A DNA stretch of 64,000 bases. It comes from Shewanella atlantica (GTDB lineage Bacteria; Pseudomonadota; Gammaproteobacteria; Enterobacterales; Shewanellaceae). The DNA lies in NCBI RefSeq assembly GCF_003966265.1, contig NZ_RXNV01000003.1, positions 124,001-188,000 on the forward strand. Reading direction: 5' to 3'. The notes under the pieces are model-generated. The model was not told where the DNA came from. It made no database searches and saw nothing but the letters and a program-made list of their open reading frames with translations. Of this stretch, positions 55,321 to 64,000 are shown in pieces. How positions within the stretch are numbered: the stretch's first letter is position 1; each line of letters begins with the position of its first letter. The translations under genes were made by a program, and so were the position numbers.

Positions 55321-55363
55321 ACTAGACAGTCTAGTTTTTCCAAAATAGACTAGACAGTCTAGT
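55321..55363. promoter_or_regulatory. Twin TetR operators
   Basis: ACTAGACAGTCTAGT, a perfect 7+1+7 palindrome, occurs at 55321-55335 and 55349-55363, with centres 28 bp apart. The pair lies between the divergent tetR and RND adaptor genes. Confidence 0.85.
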
Positions 55364-55408
55364 TTAACGATTTTGTTACTTATGATTAACCAGGGAATGC
55401 GTATCAGG

Positions 55409-56533
55409 ATGAGTATTTTCAGAGCCAACGCCAGTAAAAAGGTATTAACAAGTCTCTTGCTTGTTAGCTTTCTCTGCGCATGCGAAGCAGAAGTGACTGC
55501 TCATGCAACACAGCCGGAGTTGCAAGCAGTAACGACCATGACGTTAACCCCTTCAACTTCCTATCTGCATACCCAGGAGTTCACGGGTACGATTAGAGCA
55601 GGTAACACCACCGGGATTGGGTTCGAGCTTTCAGGAAAAATCAGACAACTTGCCGTCGATAGCGGCGATCAGGTAAAAGAGGGGCAGTTGTTAGCCCGAC
55701 TGGATACCCGCTTATTGGAGGCTGAGAAGCAGGAGCTGGATGCAAGTTTGTCACAAAATAGTGCCGATCTTAAGTTGGCCACCAACACACTGAATCGGAG
55801 TCTGAAATTAAAGCAGCAAGGTTACACATCAGAGCAGCAACTCGATGAACTCAAGGGGCAGCTGGCCAGTTTGCTTGCGGCCCAAAAAAGACTCAAGGCA
55901 TCCATTCATGCCAATACACTGAGAATCGAAAAATCTTCACTGCTTGCGCCATTTAGCGGTGTGATAAGCAAAAGGAATAACAACTTAGGTGAAGTGATCG
56001 CACTGGGTACTCCGGTATTCACCCTCATCCAAAATAACAATCCACAAGCATTTGTCGGTGTCCCGATTAAAGTCGCTCAAAGCCTGAAGGCTACGCAAGA
56101 TATCTCGCTCAGGGTTGCAGATACCCACTACACAGCACAAATTGCCGGGATTGGCGCCGAAGTCAACCCTATTACACGCACAGTGCCATTAAGGCTAATG
56201 TTACCTCAAGATGCGACAGTCATTAATGGCGAGCTGACCTACCTGGCCTATGAAAATGAGATTGAACAAGCAGGTTATTGGGTACCAATCTCATCGCTGA
56301 CCGATGGGATCAGGGGGCTGTGGAACCTATATGTCATCACTGCCACTGAAGCGGCGGAAGAGTCGGAGACTCTTAGTATTGAACGCAGAGATGTTGAAAT
56401 TGTCTATACAAAAAATGATCTGGCATACATTCGAGGGGCGGTGAACAGTGGTGATGAGTTTATCAGTCAGGGACTGCATAAACTCGTCGTGGGGCAAAAA
56501 GTTAAGCGCAATACTACTGTGGCATCGAGGTAG
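55409..56533 (+). CDS. RND efflux periplasmic adaptor (membrane fusion protein)
   Basis: The protein (374 residues from this start) is a lipoprotein with lipobox near LCAC, a barrel-sandwich hybrid (RQLAVDSGDQVKEGQLLARL), an alpha-hairpin coiled coil with LKQQGYTSEQQLDELKGQLA, and a beta-barrel. It links the inner membrane pump to an outer membrane channel. Starts at 55382 and 55397 are also possible; no ribosome site is decisive. It is 3 nt before the pump gene. Confidence 0.93.
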   Translation: MSIFRANASKKVLTSLLLVSFLCACEAEVTAHATQPELQAVTTMTLTPSTSYLHTQEFTGTIRAGNTTGIGFELSGKIRQLAVDSGDQVKEGQLLARLDTRLLEAEKQELDASLSQNSADLKLATNTLNRSLKLKQQGYTSEQQLDELKGQLASLLAAQKRLKASIHANTLRIEKSSLLAPFSGVISKRNNNLGEVIALGTPVFTLIQNNNPQAFVGVPIKVAQSLKATQDISLRVADTHYTAQIAGIGAEVNPITRTVPLRLMLPQDATVINGELTYLAYENEIEQAGYWVPISSLTDGIRGLWNLYVITATEAAEESETLSIERRDVEIVYTKNDLAYIRGAVNSGDEFISQGLHKLVVGQKVKRNTTVASR

Positions 56534-56536
56534 ACA

Positions 56537-59500
56537 ATGATAAAGGCATTTGTAGAGAACGGACGTCTTGCAAGCTTAGTAATCGCACTACTCATTGTCG
56601 CCGGTTTTGGTGCAATTTCCAGCCTGCCGAGAATGGAAGATCCGGATATTACCAATCGCTTCTCATCGGTGATCACTCACTATCCGGGCGCGTCGGCCGA
56701 ACGCGTTGAAGCCCTGGTGACCGAGGTATTGGAAAACCAACTCAGACGCCTCGAAGAGCTCAAGCTGGTGCAATCTACCTCACGCCCCGGAATATCAGTG
56801 ATACAACTCGAGTTAAAAGACAGTGTCATAGATACCGATCCCGTTTGGTCAAGAGCGAGAGATCTCGTTGCCGACTCAAAACCTTTGCTACCACAACAGG
56901 CTCAAAATGCCATATTGGACGACCAGATCGGTTATGCCAGCACTGCAATCCTGGGGCTTGTATGGAAAGGTGGCGGTGAAGCTCGTACCGATATGCTCAA
57001 CCGCTACGCTAAAGAGCTGCAGAGCAGGTTAAGACTGCTTAGCGGCACTAATTTCGTCAAGCTCTATGGCGCTCCAACCGAAGAAATCTTAGTCCAGTTA
57101 GATGGGGACAAAGTTAACCGCCTGAGGCTATCACCGGCCGCAGTTGCCCAAATTCTCGGCAATGCCGACACTAAAGTCTCTGCGGGCGAGATCAATAACA
57201 ATAACTTCAGAGCACTCATTGAAGTCTCCGGCGAATTAGACTCGGTATCCCGGGTGCGTCAAGTCCCGCTAAAAATAGATGAGCAGGGACAGATCATCCG
57301 CTTAGGGGATATCGCCACAATCTCAAGGCAAGCCAAATCTCCGGCAAGCTCCATAGCGCTAATCGAACAAGAGCAAGGGGTGATGGTCGCGGCCCGCATG
57401 CTCAACAATACCAGGGTCGACCTCTGGTTAGCCAAGGTCAGAAATGAAGTTGAGGCACTACAAGCCAGTATTCCCGCAAACATCGAAATTCAATGGCTGT
57501 TCGATCAAGAAAGTTATACAAGCGAGCGTCTGAGTGATCTGGTTGGAAGCCTTCTCTTAGGTTTTATCATAATATTAATCGTCTTGATGCTGACCCTTGG
57601 GCTACGTAATGCGGTCATCGTCTCCCTTTCTCTGCCGCTCACGGCACTCTTCACCCTTGCCTGCATGAAATATATCGGTCTGCCCATTCATCAAATGTCG
57701 GTCACGGGTCTGGTGGTAGCGCTCGGTATCATGGTCGATAATGCGATTGTTATCGTCGATGCCATTTCACAGCGCAGACAACAGGGGATGACAAGGCTAG
57801 ATGCGGTAAGTAAGACGCTGCATCACCTGTGGTTACCCTTAGCAGGCTCCACCATCACCACCATGCTCGCCTTCGCACCTATCGTATTGATGCCGGGGGC
57901 AGCAGGTGAGTTCGTCGGTGGCATAGCTATCTCAGTGATGTTCGCCTTAGTGGGGTCATATCTTATTTCACACACCTTAATTGCCGGTCTTGCCGGGCGC
58001 TTTGGTGTCGAAGGTGAACAGCAAAAATGGTATCAGGCGGGTATTCAACTCCCCTTGGTCAGCAAGCTATTTAAATTCAGCTTAAGAACCGCATTGAAAC
58101 GTCCGCTGTTATCCGGTCTCTTTATCGGTATCTTCCCCATCTTAGGGTTTATCGCTGCGGGTCAGATGACAGAGCAGTTCTTTCCGCCATCTGATCGAGA
58201 TATGTTCCAGATTGAAGTTTACCTCTCTCCCCATGCGAGTATAGAGAGCACCCGAAGTCGCGTAGAAGAGATAGATAAACAACTACGTACAACGCCAGGT
58301 GTAGACCGTATAGATTGGGTCGTAGGTGGTAATACCCCCTCTTTTTATTACAACCTGTTACAGCGACAGCAAGGAGCCGGTAACTATGCCCAGGCCATGG
58401 TTAAGGTTACCGACTTCGATACTGCAAACCGTTTAATTCCACAGCTTCAGAAAAGTCTGGATCTCGATTTCCCCGAGGCACAGATATTGGTGAGGAAGTT
58501 AGAACAGGGTCCCCCTTTCAACGCCCCCGTAGAGTTAAGAGTATTTGGCCCGAATTTAGACCAACTCAGACTCATCGGAGATGAAGTCAGACGCATATTA
58601 TCCAATACCGCTGACGTTATTCATACGCGAGCCACCTTAAGTGCCGGCGCGCCTAAGGTGTGGTTTCAAATAAATGAAGATGCCAGCTTAATGAGTGGAC
58701 TCAATTTGACTGAGATAGCCAATCAGATCCAGATGGCCACCACAGGCATTAAAGGGGGAAGTATACTGGAGCAGACAGAATCTCTGTCAGTCAGGGTTCG
58801 ACTACATGACACCACACGGGAGCAGCAAACTAAACTGTCGGAAATCAATCTCGTCTCGCCTTCGGGCTCTGAGATCCCCCTTTCAGCCCTGTCCACCAAC
58901 CGAATCGAAGTCAGCCGCGGCGCAATCCCCCGCAGAGATGGTCACAGAGTCAATACCATAGAAGCGTACTTAGTCAGCGGAGTCCTGCCACAACAGGTGC
59001 TCGACGATGCCAAAGTTAACATAGATAAACTGGTGCTTCCTGCCGGCTATCATATTGAGGTGGGTGGCGAGAGTGCGAAACGAAATGAAGCCGTGGGCAA
59101 CCTGCTTTCAAATGTCGTATTAGTCGTGACCTTACTGCTGGCAACCGTAGTGCTCTCCTTTAACTCTTTTAGGTTAACGGCCATCATTCTCTTCAGTGCC
59201 TTGCAATCGGCAGGCCTTGGGCTGCTGGCGGTATATACCTTTGGCTATCCATTTGGTTTCACCGTGATCATCGGCCTGCTCGGACTTATGGGTCTGGCCA
59301 TCAATGCGGCGATCGTTATTCTGGCTGAACTCGAAGAGCTGCCCGATGCGAGATCAGGCAAGATAGAATCGATTGTCAGCGTCGTCTCCGGCTGTGGCAG
59401 ACATATAGGTTCCACGACCATTACCACGATTGGTGGTTTTCTACCCCTTATCATTGCCGGTGGCGGTTTTTGGCCGCCCTTTGCCATCGCTATTGCGGGC

Positions 59501-59629
59501 GGGACACTACTGACGACATTGCTCTCGCTGGTTTGGGTGCCGACTATGTATCAACTCATTATGAAACCGGCAAAGAAACAGCAGTTAACACCTTCTCAGT
59601 TGGGCAAAGAAGCTAAGATAGAGGTCTAA
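56537..59629 (+). CDS. RND efflux pump inner membrane subunit
   Basis: The 1030-residue protein has the usual AcrB-family length, with twelve predicted membrane segments and two large periplasmic loops (about 35-330 and 555-865). The proton-relay segment in TM4 reads GIMVDNAIVIVD, with Asp-Asn where AcrB has Asp-Asp. It expels unknown substrates by proton motive force. No outer membrane channel gene is adjacent. It ends with a 10-bp hairpin (59640-59669) that may terminate the operon. Confidence 0.95.
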   Translation: MIKAFVENGRLASLVIALLIVAGFGAISSLPRMEDPDITNRFSSVITHYPGASAERVEALVTEVLENQLRRLEELKLVQSTSRPGISVIQLELKDSVIDTDPVWSRARDLVADSKPLLPQQAQNAILDDQIGYASTAILGLVWKGGGEARTDMLNRYAKELQSRLRLLSGTNFVKLYGAPTEEILVQLDGDKVNRLRLSPAAVAQILGNADTKVSAGEINNNNFRALIEVSGELDSVSRVRQVPLKIDEQGQIIRLGDIATISRQAKSPASSIALIEQEQGVMVAARMLNNTRVDLWLAKVRNEVEALQASIPANIEIQWLFDQESYTSERLSDLVGSLLLGFIIILIVLMLTLGLRNAVIVSLSLPLTALFTLACMKYIGLPIHQMSVTGLVVALGIMVDNAIVIVDAISQRRQQGMTRLDAVSKTLHHLWLPLAGSTITTMLAFAPIVLMPGAAGEFVGGIAISVMFALVGSYLISHTLIAGLAGRFGVEGEQQKWYQAGIQLPLVSKLFKFSLRTALKRPLLSGLFIGIFPILGFIAAGQMTEQFFPPSDRDMFQIEVYLSPHASIESTRSRVEEIDKQLRTTPGVDRIDWVVGGNTPSFYYNLLQRQQGAGNYAQAMVKVTDFDTANRLIPQLQKSLDLDFPEAQILVRKLEQGPPFNAPVELRVFGPNLDQLRLIGDEVRRILSNTADVIHTRATLSAGAPKVWFQINEDASLMSGLNLTEIANQIQMATTGIKGGSILEQTESLSVRVRLHDTTREQQTKLSEINLVSPSGSEIPLSALSTNRIEVSRGAIPRRDGHRVNTIEAYLVSGVLPQQVLDDAKVNIDKLVLPAGYHIEVGGESAKRNEAVGNLLSNVVLVVTLLLATVVLSFNSFRLTAIILFSALQSAGLGLLAVYTFGYPFGFTVIIGLLGLMGLAINAAIVILAELEELPDARSGKIESIVSVVSGCGRHIGSTTITTIGGFLPLIIAGGGFWPPFAIAIAGGTLLTTLLSLVWVPTMYQLIMKPAKKQQLTPSQLGKEAKIEV

Positions 59630-59639
59630 CTTTACACCT

Positions 59640-59669
59640 GTGATGAAGCTCGATCGGGGGCTTCATCAC
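59640..59669 (+). terminator. Hairpin after the RND genes
   Basis: GTGATGAAGC pairs with GCTTCATCAC around a 10-nt loop, 10 nt beyond the pump stop codon. The U-tract is weak (TCACATTCTTG). The remaining 256 nt before the chemoreceptor gene are AT-rich without a clear sigma-28 promoter. Confidence 0.5.
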
Positions 59670-59925
59670 TCACATTCTTGTATTCATGATTCTGTGCATA
59701 TAGCTCTGTGCATATGTTCTGTGCAGATAGTATTGTATCTCATAGTGCTGTACGTACGTTCCAGTTACCTTATCCCCCTCTAAACTCTTCTCACATACTT
59801 GCAAAAAATCTTATGAAAAAAGTGTATTTTGCCCTAATTAATGTCGCTTTTAGACCTATATCAAATCATTGATAGTTAATGTGATTTACATTATCGCTTA
59901 ACATAATAAAAAGCGGACCAAAAAA

Positions 59926-61929
59926 ATGAATTATAAAAACTGGCCAATTTCACAACAGATAGGCACATTAGCCCTGATATTAACCGTACTCGTATTCGGA
60001 ATAACGGGGAGTATCTCTTACTTTACCGCAGCCGATGTTCTCGAAGAGAAAGCCGTAACCGCCATGCAGGCACAGATGCATGGAACATCCGATCTGATTG
60101 AGGTGCAATACGGTAGCTTATTGACCCTTGCCCGTCGCAGCGCCGATGTCTTGCGCGCCATGTACCCCGGCCAGTTCAGAAAACCCAACAAAACAGTCAA
60201 AGTCTTAGGCAAGATAACACCCGCTCTCGCCCATGAGAAAGAGCAGATCAACGCCTCGAAGAGTAAAGTAGATCGTTTCTCCAATCTGACCGGTGGTACG
60301 GCAACCGTATTTGTCCGCGATGGCGACGATTTCCTGCGGATCTCGACATCACTCAAAAAAGCCAATGGCAAACGCGCACTGGGCACTTATCTGGGCAAAA
60401 GTCATCCGGGGTACACGGCGTTAATGAGTGGTCAAAACTATGAGGGCTATGCCAAGTTGTTTGGCAAAGACTACATGACAGTATATCGACCAATTACCGA
60501 TGTTCAGGGAGAAATTATCGGTATCCTCTATATTGGCTTCGATATCACAGAGTCCCTGACTCAACTCCAGCAGGCGATGAATAAACTTAAGATCGAAGAG
60601 TCGGGTTATTTCATGATCATGCGAAAGAGTAACCAATCAGTCGTCGCCCACCCCAGCGTCAATTCGGGAGAGAAGATGACTCCTCAGATGCTCGGAGGCC
60701 TGACAATTGAACAAGCATTAACCAACAATGGTTCCTGGGAATACATCAACGATAACAACGAGCCTATGTACGCCTATAGCGTCAATATTCCCGGCTGGGA
60801 TTGGGCATTGGTTGGCTTCGCTAAGGTCAGCGAGCTTAATGAAGAGAGTCTGAAGCTACTCAGCATCAATGTCGCAGTGTCCGCCGTAGGGATTTTCTTA
60901 ATCACCCTAATGCTATTCCTTGTGCTAATGAAAAGCCTTCGCCCGCTGAAAAAGCTTCAACAGCAGCTGGACCTGCTTGGTAGAGGCGACCTTTCACAAA
61001 GCTTCAACAGAGCAAGTAATGACAGCAAGAATGAAGTCGACATGATAACCATCAGTACCTCTCAGATGGCCGATAGTTTAAGACAATTGATAATGGCGCT
61101 GCAGCAGTCCGTGAGCACCTTGGAGACCCAAGCTTCTGAAGCCCAGCAAACTGCAAGGCTTAACGGCGAGGAAGCGCAGTCATTGATGGCGCAGACTGAC
61201 CAGATCGCTACGGCAATCGAAGAGATGTCTACCTCCATTCGTGATGTAGCCAGCCATGCCAGTGAAGGTGCAAACAAGAGCCAGCAGGTTGATACCGCTT
61301 CACGTCAAGGCCATAACCAATTGACTCAAGTGGTTAATGGCTTAGCAGAGCTCAGTCACCAACTTAATAACAGTCATGTCAGCGTCGAGAACGTGACCAA
61401 AGAGAGTGAAGCTATCAGTCAGGTCACCGAAGTGATCAATGGAATCGCCGAGCAGACAAACCTGCTTGCCCTCAACGCCGCGATCGAAGCCGCACGAGCG
61501 GGTGAACAGGGCCGTGGGTTTGCCGTGGTCGCCGATGAGGTCAGAACGCTGGCACAGAGAACGCAAACATCAATTCATGAGATTGGCCTGACCATCACTC
61601 AACTCCAGTCCCAGGTCAAGACGACGGCAGAACAGATGGGACAGAGCCATCAATTGGGTATGGCATCGGCCACTCAAGGGGAAGAAGCCGGCATTCAACT
61701 GAACCAGATCACCGAGAGTATCGGTGAGTTGGCTATCTCATCGAGCAGTATTGCCAGTGCAACTGAGCAGCAAAGCGCCGTAGCCGATGAGATAACCCGT
61801 AATCTGCACCTGATAACAGAGCTGGCACGGGAAGGTGAGCAGAGAGCCGGTGAAAACGTCGATGCTGCCCAGGGCTTGTCAGATCTGGCTATAGAGATAA
61901 AGCAGAAGATTAGTGTATTTAAAGCTTAA
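59926..61929 (+). CDS. Methyl-accepting chemotaxis protein with Cache domain
   Basis: The 667-residue chemoreceptor has an N-terminal membrane segment (about 12-32), a periplasmic Cache-type sensor (about 40-300; [20 protein letters not shown] region), a second membrane segment (about 308-332), a HAMP domain and a signalling domain with the conserved hairpin tip [20 protein letters not shown]. It signals to CheA. The ligand is unknown. It carries no pentapeptide tether for CheR at the C-terminus (ends ISVFKA). Confidence 0.96.
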   Translation: MNYKNWPISQQIGTLALILTVLVFGITGSISYFTAADVLEEKAVTAMQAQMHGTSDLIEVQYGSLLTLARRSADVLRAMYPGQFRKPNKTVKVLGKITPALAHEKEQINASKSKVDRFSNLTGGTATVFVRDGDDFLRISTSLKKANGKRALGTYLGKSHPGYTALMSGQNYEGYAKLFGKDYMTVYRPITDVQGEIIGILYIGFDITESLTQLQQAMNKLKIEESGYFMIMRKSNQSVVAHPSVNSGEKMTPQMLGGLTIEQALTNNGSWEYINDNNEPMYAYSVNIPGWDWALVGFAKVSELNEESLKLLSINVAVSAVGIFLITLMLFLVLMKSLRPLKKLQQQLDLLGRGDLSQSFNRASNDSKNEVDMITISTSQMADSLRQLIMALQQSVSTLETQASEAQQTARLNGEEAQSLMAQTDQIATAIEEMSTSIRDVASHASEGANKSQQVDTASRQGHNQLTQVVNGLAELSHQLNNSHVSVENVTKESEAISQVTEVINGIAEQTNLLALNAAIEAARAGEQGRGFAVVADEVRTLAQRTQTSIHEIGLTITQLQSQVKTTAEQMGQSHQLGMASATQGEEAGIQLNQITESIGELAISSSSIASATEQQSAVADEITRNLHLITELAREGEQRAGENVDAAQGLSDLAIEIKQKISVFKA

Positions 61930-61947
61930 ATAGAAAATTTCTATTGA

Positions 61948-61990
61948 GAGAGCCTGAGTGCGTGAAGCATCTGGGCTCTCAAGCTTTTAA
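61948..61990 (+). terminator. Probable terminator after the chemoreceptor gene
   Basis: GAGAGCC pairs with GGCTCTC around a 19-nt loop, followed by AAGCTTTT. It lies about 20 nt beyond the stop codon. Confidence 0.5.
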
Positions 61991-62072
61991 ACTTTCAAAC
62001 TTCCCCCCTCCTCTCAAGCATGAAAAGCATGGATTCTGAAACGAGTTCGCAATGACAGCTCAAACCTCATAT

Positions 62073-62142
62073 CTCGCACCTCGCACCTCGCACCTCGCAC
62101 CTCGCACCTCGCACCTCGCACCTCGCACCTCGCACCTCGCAC
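62073..62142. repeat. Heptamer array CTCGCAC x10
   Basis: Ten perfect copies of CTCGCAC (70 nt) lie between the chemoreceptor and the TfoX-like gene. The unit differs from TAGCTCG (CTCGTAG in the same phase) at two positions only. Confidence 0.97.
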
Positions 62143-62174
62143 ATTGAAGCTAGATCCTGAAACAAGCAACAAGC

Positions 62175-62248
62175 TTCGCGGCTAAAGCCGCTCCTAGCAT
62201 TGACGACAACTGGACGACCCAATGAGTAGGACCGGCTTCAGCCGGGAA
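62175..62248. repeat. REP pair upstream of the TfoX-like gene (feet facing inward)
   Basis: Two REP hairpins in opposite orientation: GCGGCT-AA-AGCCGC within 62175-62196 (minus) and CCGGCT-TC-AGCCGG within 62226-62248 (plus). Each follows a TAGGA foot (GTAGGA in the plus copy). Their 5' feet face each other across about 29 nt. The stems differ by compensatory changes. Confidence 0.85.
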
Positions 62249-62333
62249 CAGCAAATAATCCCGCACTTCAATACTCCCCGATGCCAATGCTGCTAATATC
62301 GACCTATGATTAGCTGACTTTTATCGGAATCAC

Positions 62334-62603
62334 ATGCAAGTTGAAAATCTTCCAGGGCTTGGGCCTAAGTCTGCAAAGTGGCTCAATGAGATTAATATTT
62401 TCACAAGGGAGGATTTAATCACATCGGCTCCAGTCACGATTATGGTCAGATTGGAGCGTGCAGGTATAACGCCCGGACTAAACATGCTCTACGCGCTTGT
62501 GGGGGCGATTGAGGGCATTCACTGGCAAGAGGTCGCACGAACGCGCAAGGCCGAGCTTGTATTGGCGCTCGATGCAGCCCGCGAGCTTGAGAAGCTAGAA
62601 TGA
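62334..62603 (+). CDS. TfoX C-terminal domain-like protein
   Basis: The 89-residue protein resembles the TfoX/Sxy C-terminal helix-hairpin-helix domain: NLPGLGPKSAKWLNEINIFT, then LNMLYALVGAIEGIHWQEVA. The N-terminal TfoX half is absent. TfoX/Sxy proteins affect competence gene expression, but a stand-alone C-terminal domain need not do so. It is flanked on both sides by REP pairs. Confidence 0.8.
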   Translation: MQVENLPGLGPKSAKWLNEINIFTREDLITSAPVTIMVRLERAGITPGLNMLYALVGAIEGIHWQEVARTRKAELVLALDAARELEKLE

Positions 62604-62609
62604 CGTCAT

Positions 62610-62717
62610 GTAGGACCGGCTTCAGCCGGGAATGATGAATGTTCGATGAGATAATCCATAAAGCTATGGTTTTTTAGATGTAACAGGTAATAGCTTCGCG
62701 ACTAAAGCAGCTTCTAC
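62610..62717. repeat. REP pair downstream of the TfoX-like gene (feet outward)
   Basis: A plus-oriented REP at 62610-62632 is identical over 23 nt to the one at 62226-62248. A minus-oriented REP lies at 62695-62717 (GTAGAAGCTGCTTTAGTCGC on the minus strand, one stem mismatch). Their GTAG feet face outward, the arrangement called REPIN in other bacteria. Confidence 0.85.
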
Positions 62718-62743
62718 ACTATAGAAGTACAAAATAGAGGCAC

Positions 62744-62778
62744 AAAAAAGCCCCGCCAGGTTAATACATTGCGGGGCT
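62744..62778 (-). terminator. Terminator of the cyd operon
   Basis: On the minus strand AGCCCCGC, a 14-nt loop, and GCGGGGCT are followed by TTTTTTG. It lies about 35 nt beyond the cydX stop codon. Confidence 0.92.
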
Positions 62779-62811
62779 ATTCAGTAAAAACTAACTCACA
62801 CTTTCATTAGT

Positions 62812-62922
62812 TTACTTATCTGCTTCTCTGTCCATGTTTTCAGTATTTTCAAGCCATAACGCATTGATAATACCGAAAGAACAAGCCAGCAAAATACCTA
62901 AAATCCAAGCAAAATACCACAT
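62812..62922 (-). CDS. cydX: CydX, small subunit of cytochrome bd oxidase
   Basis: The 36-residue peptide reads MWYFAWILGILLACSFGIIN and continues ALWLENTE, with one membrane segment followed by a short polar tail, matching CydX (YbgT). It stabilises the haem groups of cytochrome bd. AGGAG lies 8 nt before the ATG, and the start is 15 nt beyond cydB. Confidence 0.96.
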   Translation of the reverse strand: MWYFAWILGILLACSFGIINALWLENTENMDREADK

Positions 62923-62937
62923 GATGTTGGCTCCTAA

Positions 62938-64000
62938 TCAGTAAAGTGATGTCTTGTTATTCTCGATGAAGTTACGAGACAGACGACCAAACATCTTCAA
63001 ATAAGTGTACACAGTGTAGCTAAGTACAATTGGTACGAAGATGATTGCAGCCCAGGTCATAACAGTCAACGACATTTCACTTGCAGTCGAATCCCACATA
63101 GTCAAACTCACGTTTGGCTCCAGTGAGGATGGCATAACAAATGGGAACATCGCCGCGCCACAAGTTAAGATAACAGCAGCAATCCCCAGTGAACTGAACA
63201 AGAAGGCAAAACCACTGCGGTTCAGACGGCTCGACAGCAGCACTAAGAGTGGCATAGCCAGTCCAAGTACAGGGAACAACATAGTAACTGGGTACTTGTC
63301 GTAATTAGCCAACCATGCACCTGCCTCGATGGCAACGGTCTTAAGCGTTGGATCTGAGATACCATAGGTATCTATCGTTGATGTGATCACATAACCGTCG
63401 ATACCATTGACTAACCAGACACCTGCAGCGCCAAACAAAACAAATAGCAGCACAGATAACAACTGAGACACCTTAGCAGCACGAACACGTAGCTCGCCTT
63501 CTGTCTTCATCTGTAACCAGGTCGCACCTTGTAACATAAACATGCTGACACACACCAGGCCTGCTAATAGACCAAACGGGTTCAGCAGCCCGAAGAAACC
63601 ACCGTGGTAAGTTGCACGCAGGTATTCATCGAAGTTAAACGGCACACCTTGCAGCAAGTTACCAAACGCAACACCAATGATCAGCGGAGGAACAAAGCCA
63701 CCAACAAACAGCGCCCAATCCCAAGACTTACGCCATCTTGGATCTTCAATTTTTGAACGGTAATCGAAGCCAACAGGACGAAGGAATAACGCAAACAAGG
63801 TCAGCATCATAGCGACGTAGAACCCTGAAAACGAAACACCATAGACCATAGGCCAAGCAGCGAACAGCGCGCCACCGGCTGTGATTAACCAAACCTGGTT
63901 ACCATCCCAATGGGGAGCAATCGAGTTGATCATGATACGGCGTTCGGTGTCATCTTTACCTATGATAGGCAAAAGTGCTCCAACTCCCATATCGAAACCA
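62938..64000 (-). CDS. cydB: CydB, cytochrome bd oxidase subunit II (N-terminus missing)
   Basis: The frame is open to the right edge; about 30 N-terminal residues are missing. The visible part begins GFDMGVGALLPIIGKDDTER and continues INSIAPHWDGNQVWLITAGG, typical of CydB, with several membrane segments. With CydA it forms the high-affinity quinol oxidase for low oxygen. cydX follows; cydA should lie beyond the window. Confidence 0.97.
   Translation of the reverse strand, partial: GFDMGVGALLPIIGKDDTERRIMINSIAPHWDGNQVWLITAGGALFAAWPMVYGVSFSGFYVAMMLTLFALFLRPVGFDYRSKIEDPRWRKSWDWALFVGGFVPPLIIGVAFGNLLQGVPFNFDEYLRATYHGGFFGLLNPFGLLAGLVCVSMFMLQGATWLQMKTEGELRVRAAKVSQLLSVLLFVLFGAAGVWLVNGIDGYVITSTIDTYGISDPTLKTVAIEAGAWLANYDKYPVTMLFPVLGLAMPLLVLLSSRLNRSGFAFLFSSLGIAAVILTCGAAMFPFVMPSSLEPNVSLTMWDSTASEMSLTVMTWAAIIFVPIVLSYTVYTYLKMFGRLSRNFIENNKTSLY

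Noticed and set aside
59855-59885. FNR or CRP box upstream of the chemoreceptor gene
   Set aside because: ATCAA-ATCA-TTGAT has the half-sites in the wrong order for FNR, and the nearby TGTGA half lacks a matching TCACA.

Overview
The window is a large polar-flagellum and chemotaxis locus followed by an accessory stretch. It looks like a marine Gammaproteobacterium of the Shewanella type. The evidence is the gene order flhG-flhF-flhA-flhB-fliRQPONMLKJIHGFE-flrCBA-fliS-fliT-like-fliD-flaG, then two flagellins, then flgLKJIHGFEDCB-cheR-cheV, then divergent flgA-flgM-flgN and flgO-flgP-flgT. The polar-type regulators FlrA/FlrB/FlrC and the H-ring proteins FlgO/P/T support the same reading. The species assignment is inference from family knowledge; no database was searched.

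Layout. 1-22.7 kb (all minus strand): flhG (cut by the window edge), flhF, flhA, flhB, fliR-fliK, fliJ-fliE, then the regulators flrC, flrB and flrA. 23.0-31.0 kb: filament chaperones, cap protein, flaG, two 480-residue flagellins and flgL. 31.0-43.9 kb: flgK back to flgB, then cheR and cheV. 44.0-48.8 kb: flgA, flgM, flgN (plus), flgO/flgP (minus), flgT (plus). 48.97 kb: tRNA-Arg(CCU). 49-52.2 kb: accessory region with a TPR/SGNH-like protein, a hairpin cluster and a decayed REP-associated transposase. 52.2-62.6 kb: a DUF2947-like protein, a chalcone isomerase-like periplasmic protein, an outer-membrane beta-barrel protein, a TetR-regulated RND efflux pair, a methyl-accepting chemotaxis protein and a TfoX C-terminal-like protein. 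62.8-64 kb: cydX and cydB (cut by the window edge).

Regulation can be read directly. Ten sigma-54 promoters with the GG-N10-GC signature lie upstream of flhA, fliK, fliE, flrB, flgJ, flgF, flgE, flgB, flgA and flgT. Three sigma-28 (FliA) promoters lie upstream of the second flagellin, flgM and flgO. This fits a cascade in which FlrA drives flrBC, FlrC and sigma-54 drive the basal body and hook, and FliA, restrained by FlgM, drives late genes.

The least-explained material is between genes. (1) Two arrays of about ten 56-bp units, each unit holding two hairpins with a GTC at the foot, with compensatory changes and a lone inverted unit elsewhere. (2) A related hairpin-GTC element that is tandemly repeated together with the last ~35 codons of cheR. 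(3) A family of 7-bp tandem repeats with different but related units at several intergenic sites, up to 16 copies, one starting exactly at a stop codon. (4) Classical GTAG-footed REP hairpins in inverted pairs around the TfoX-like gene, with a decayed REP-associated transposase 11 kb away. (5) A cluster of four hairpins all carrying the loop ATGGAT. The two flagellins also show an inverted divergence pattern (central domain nearly identical, ends diverged) that suggests gene conversion.
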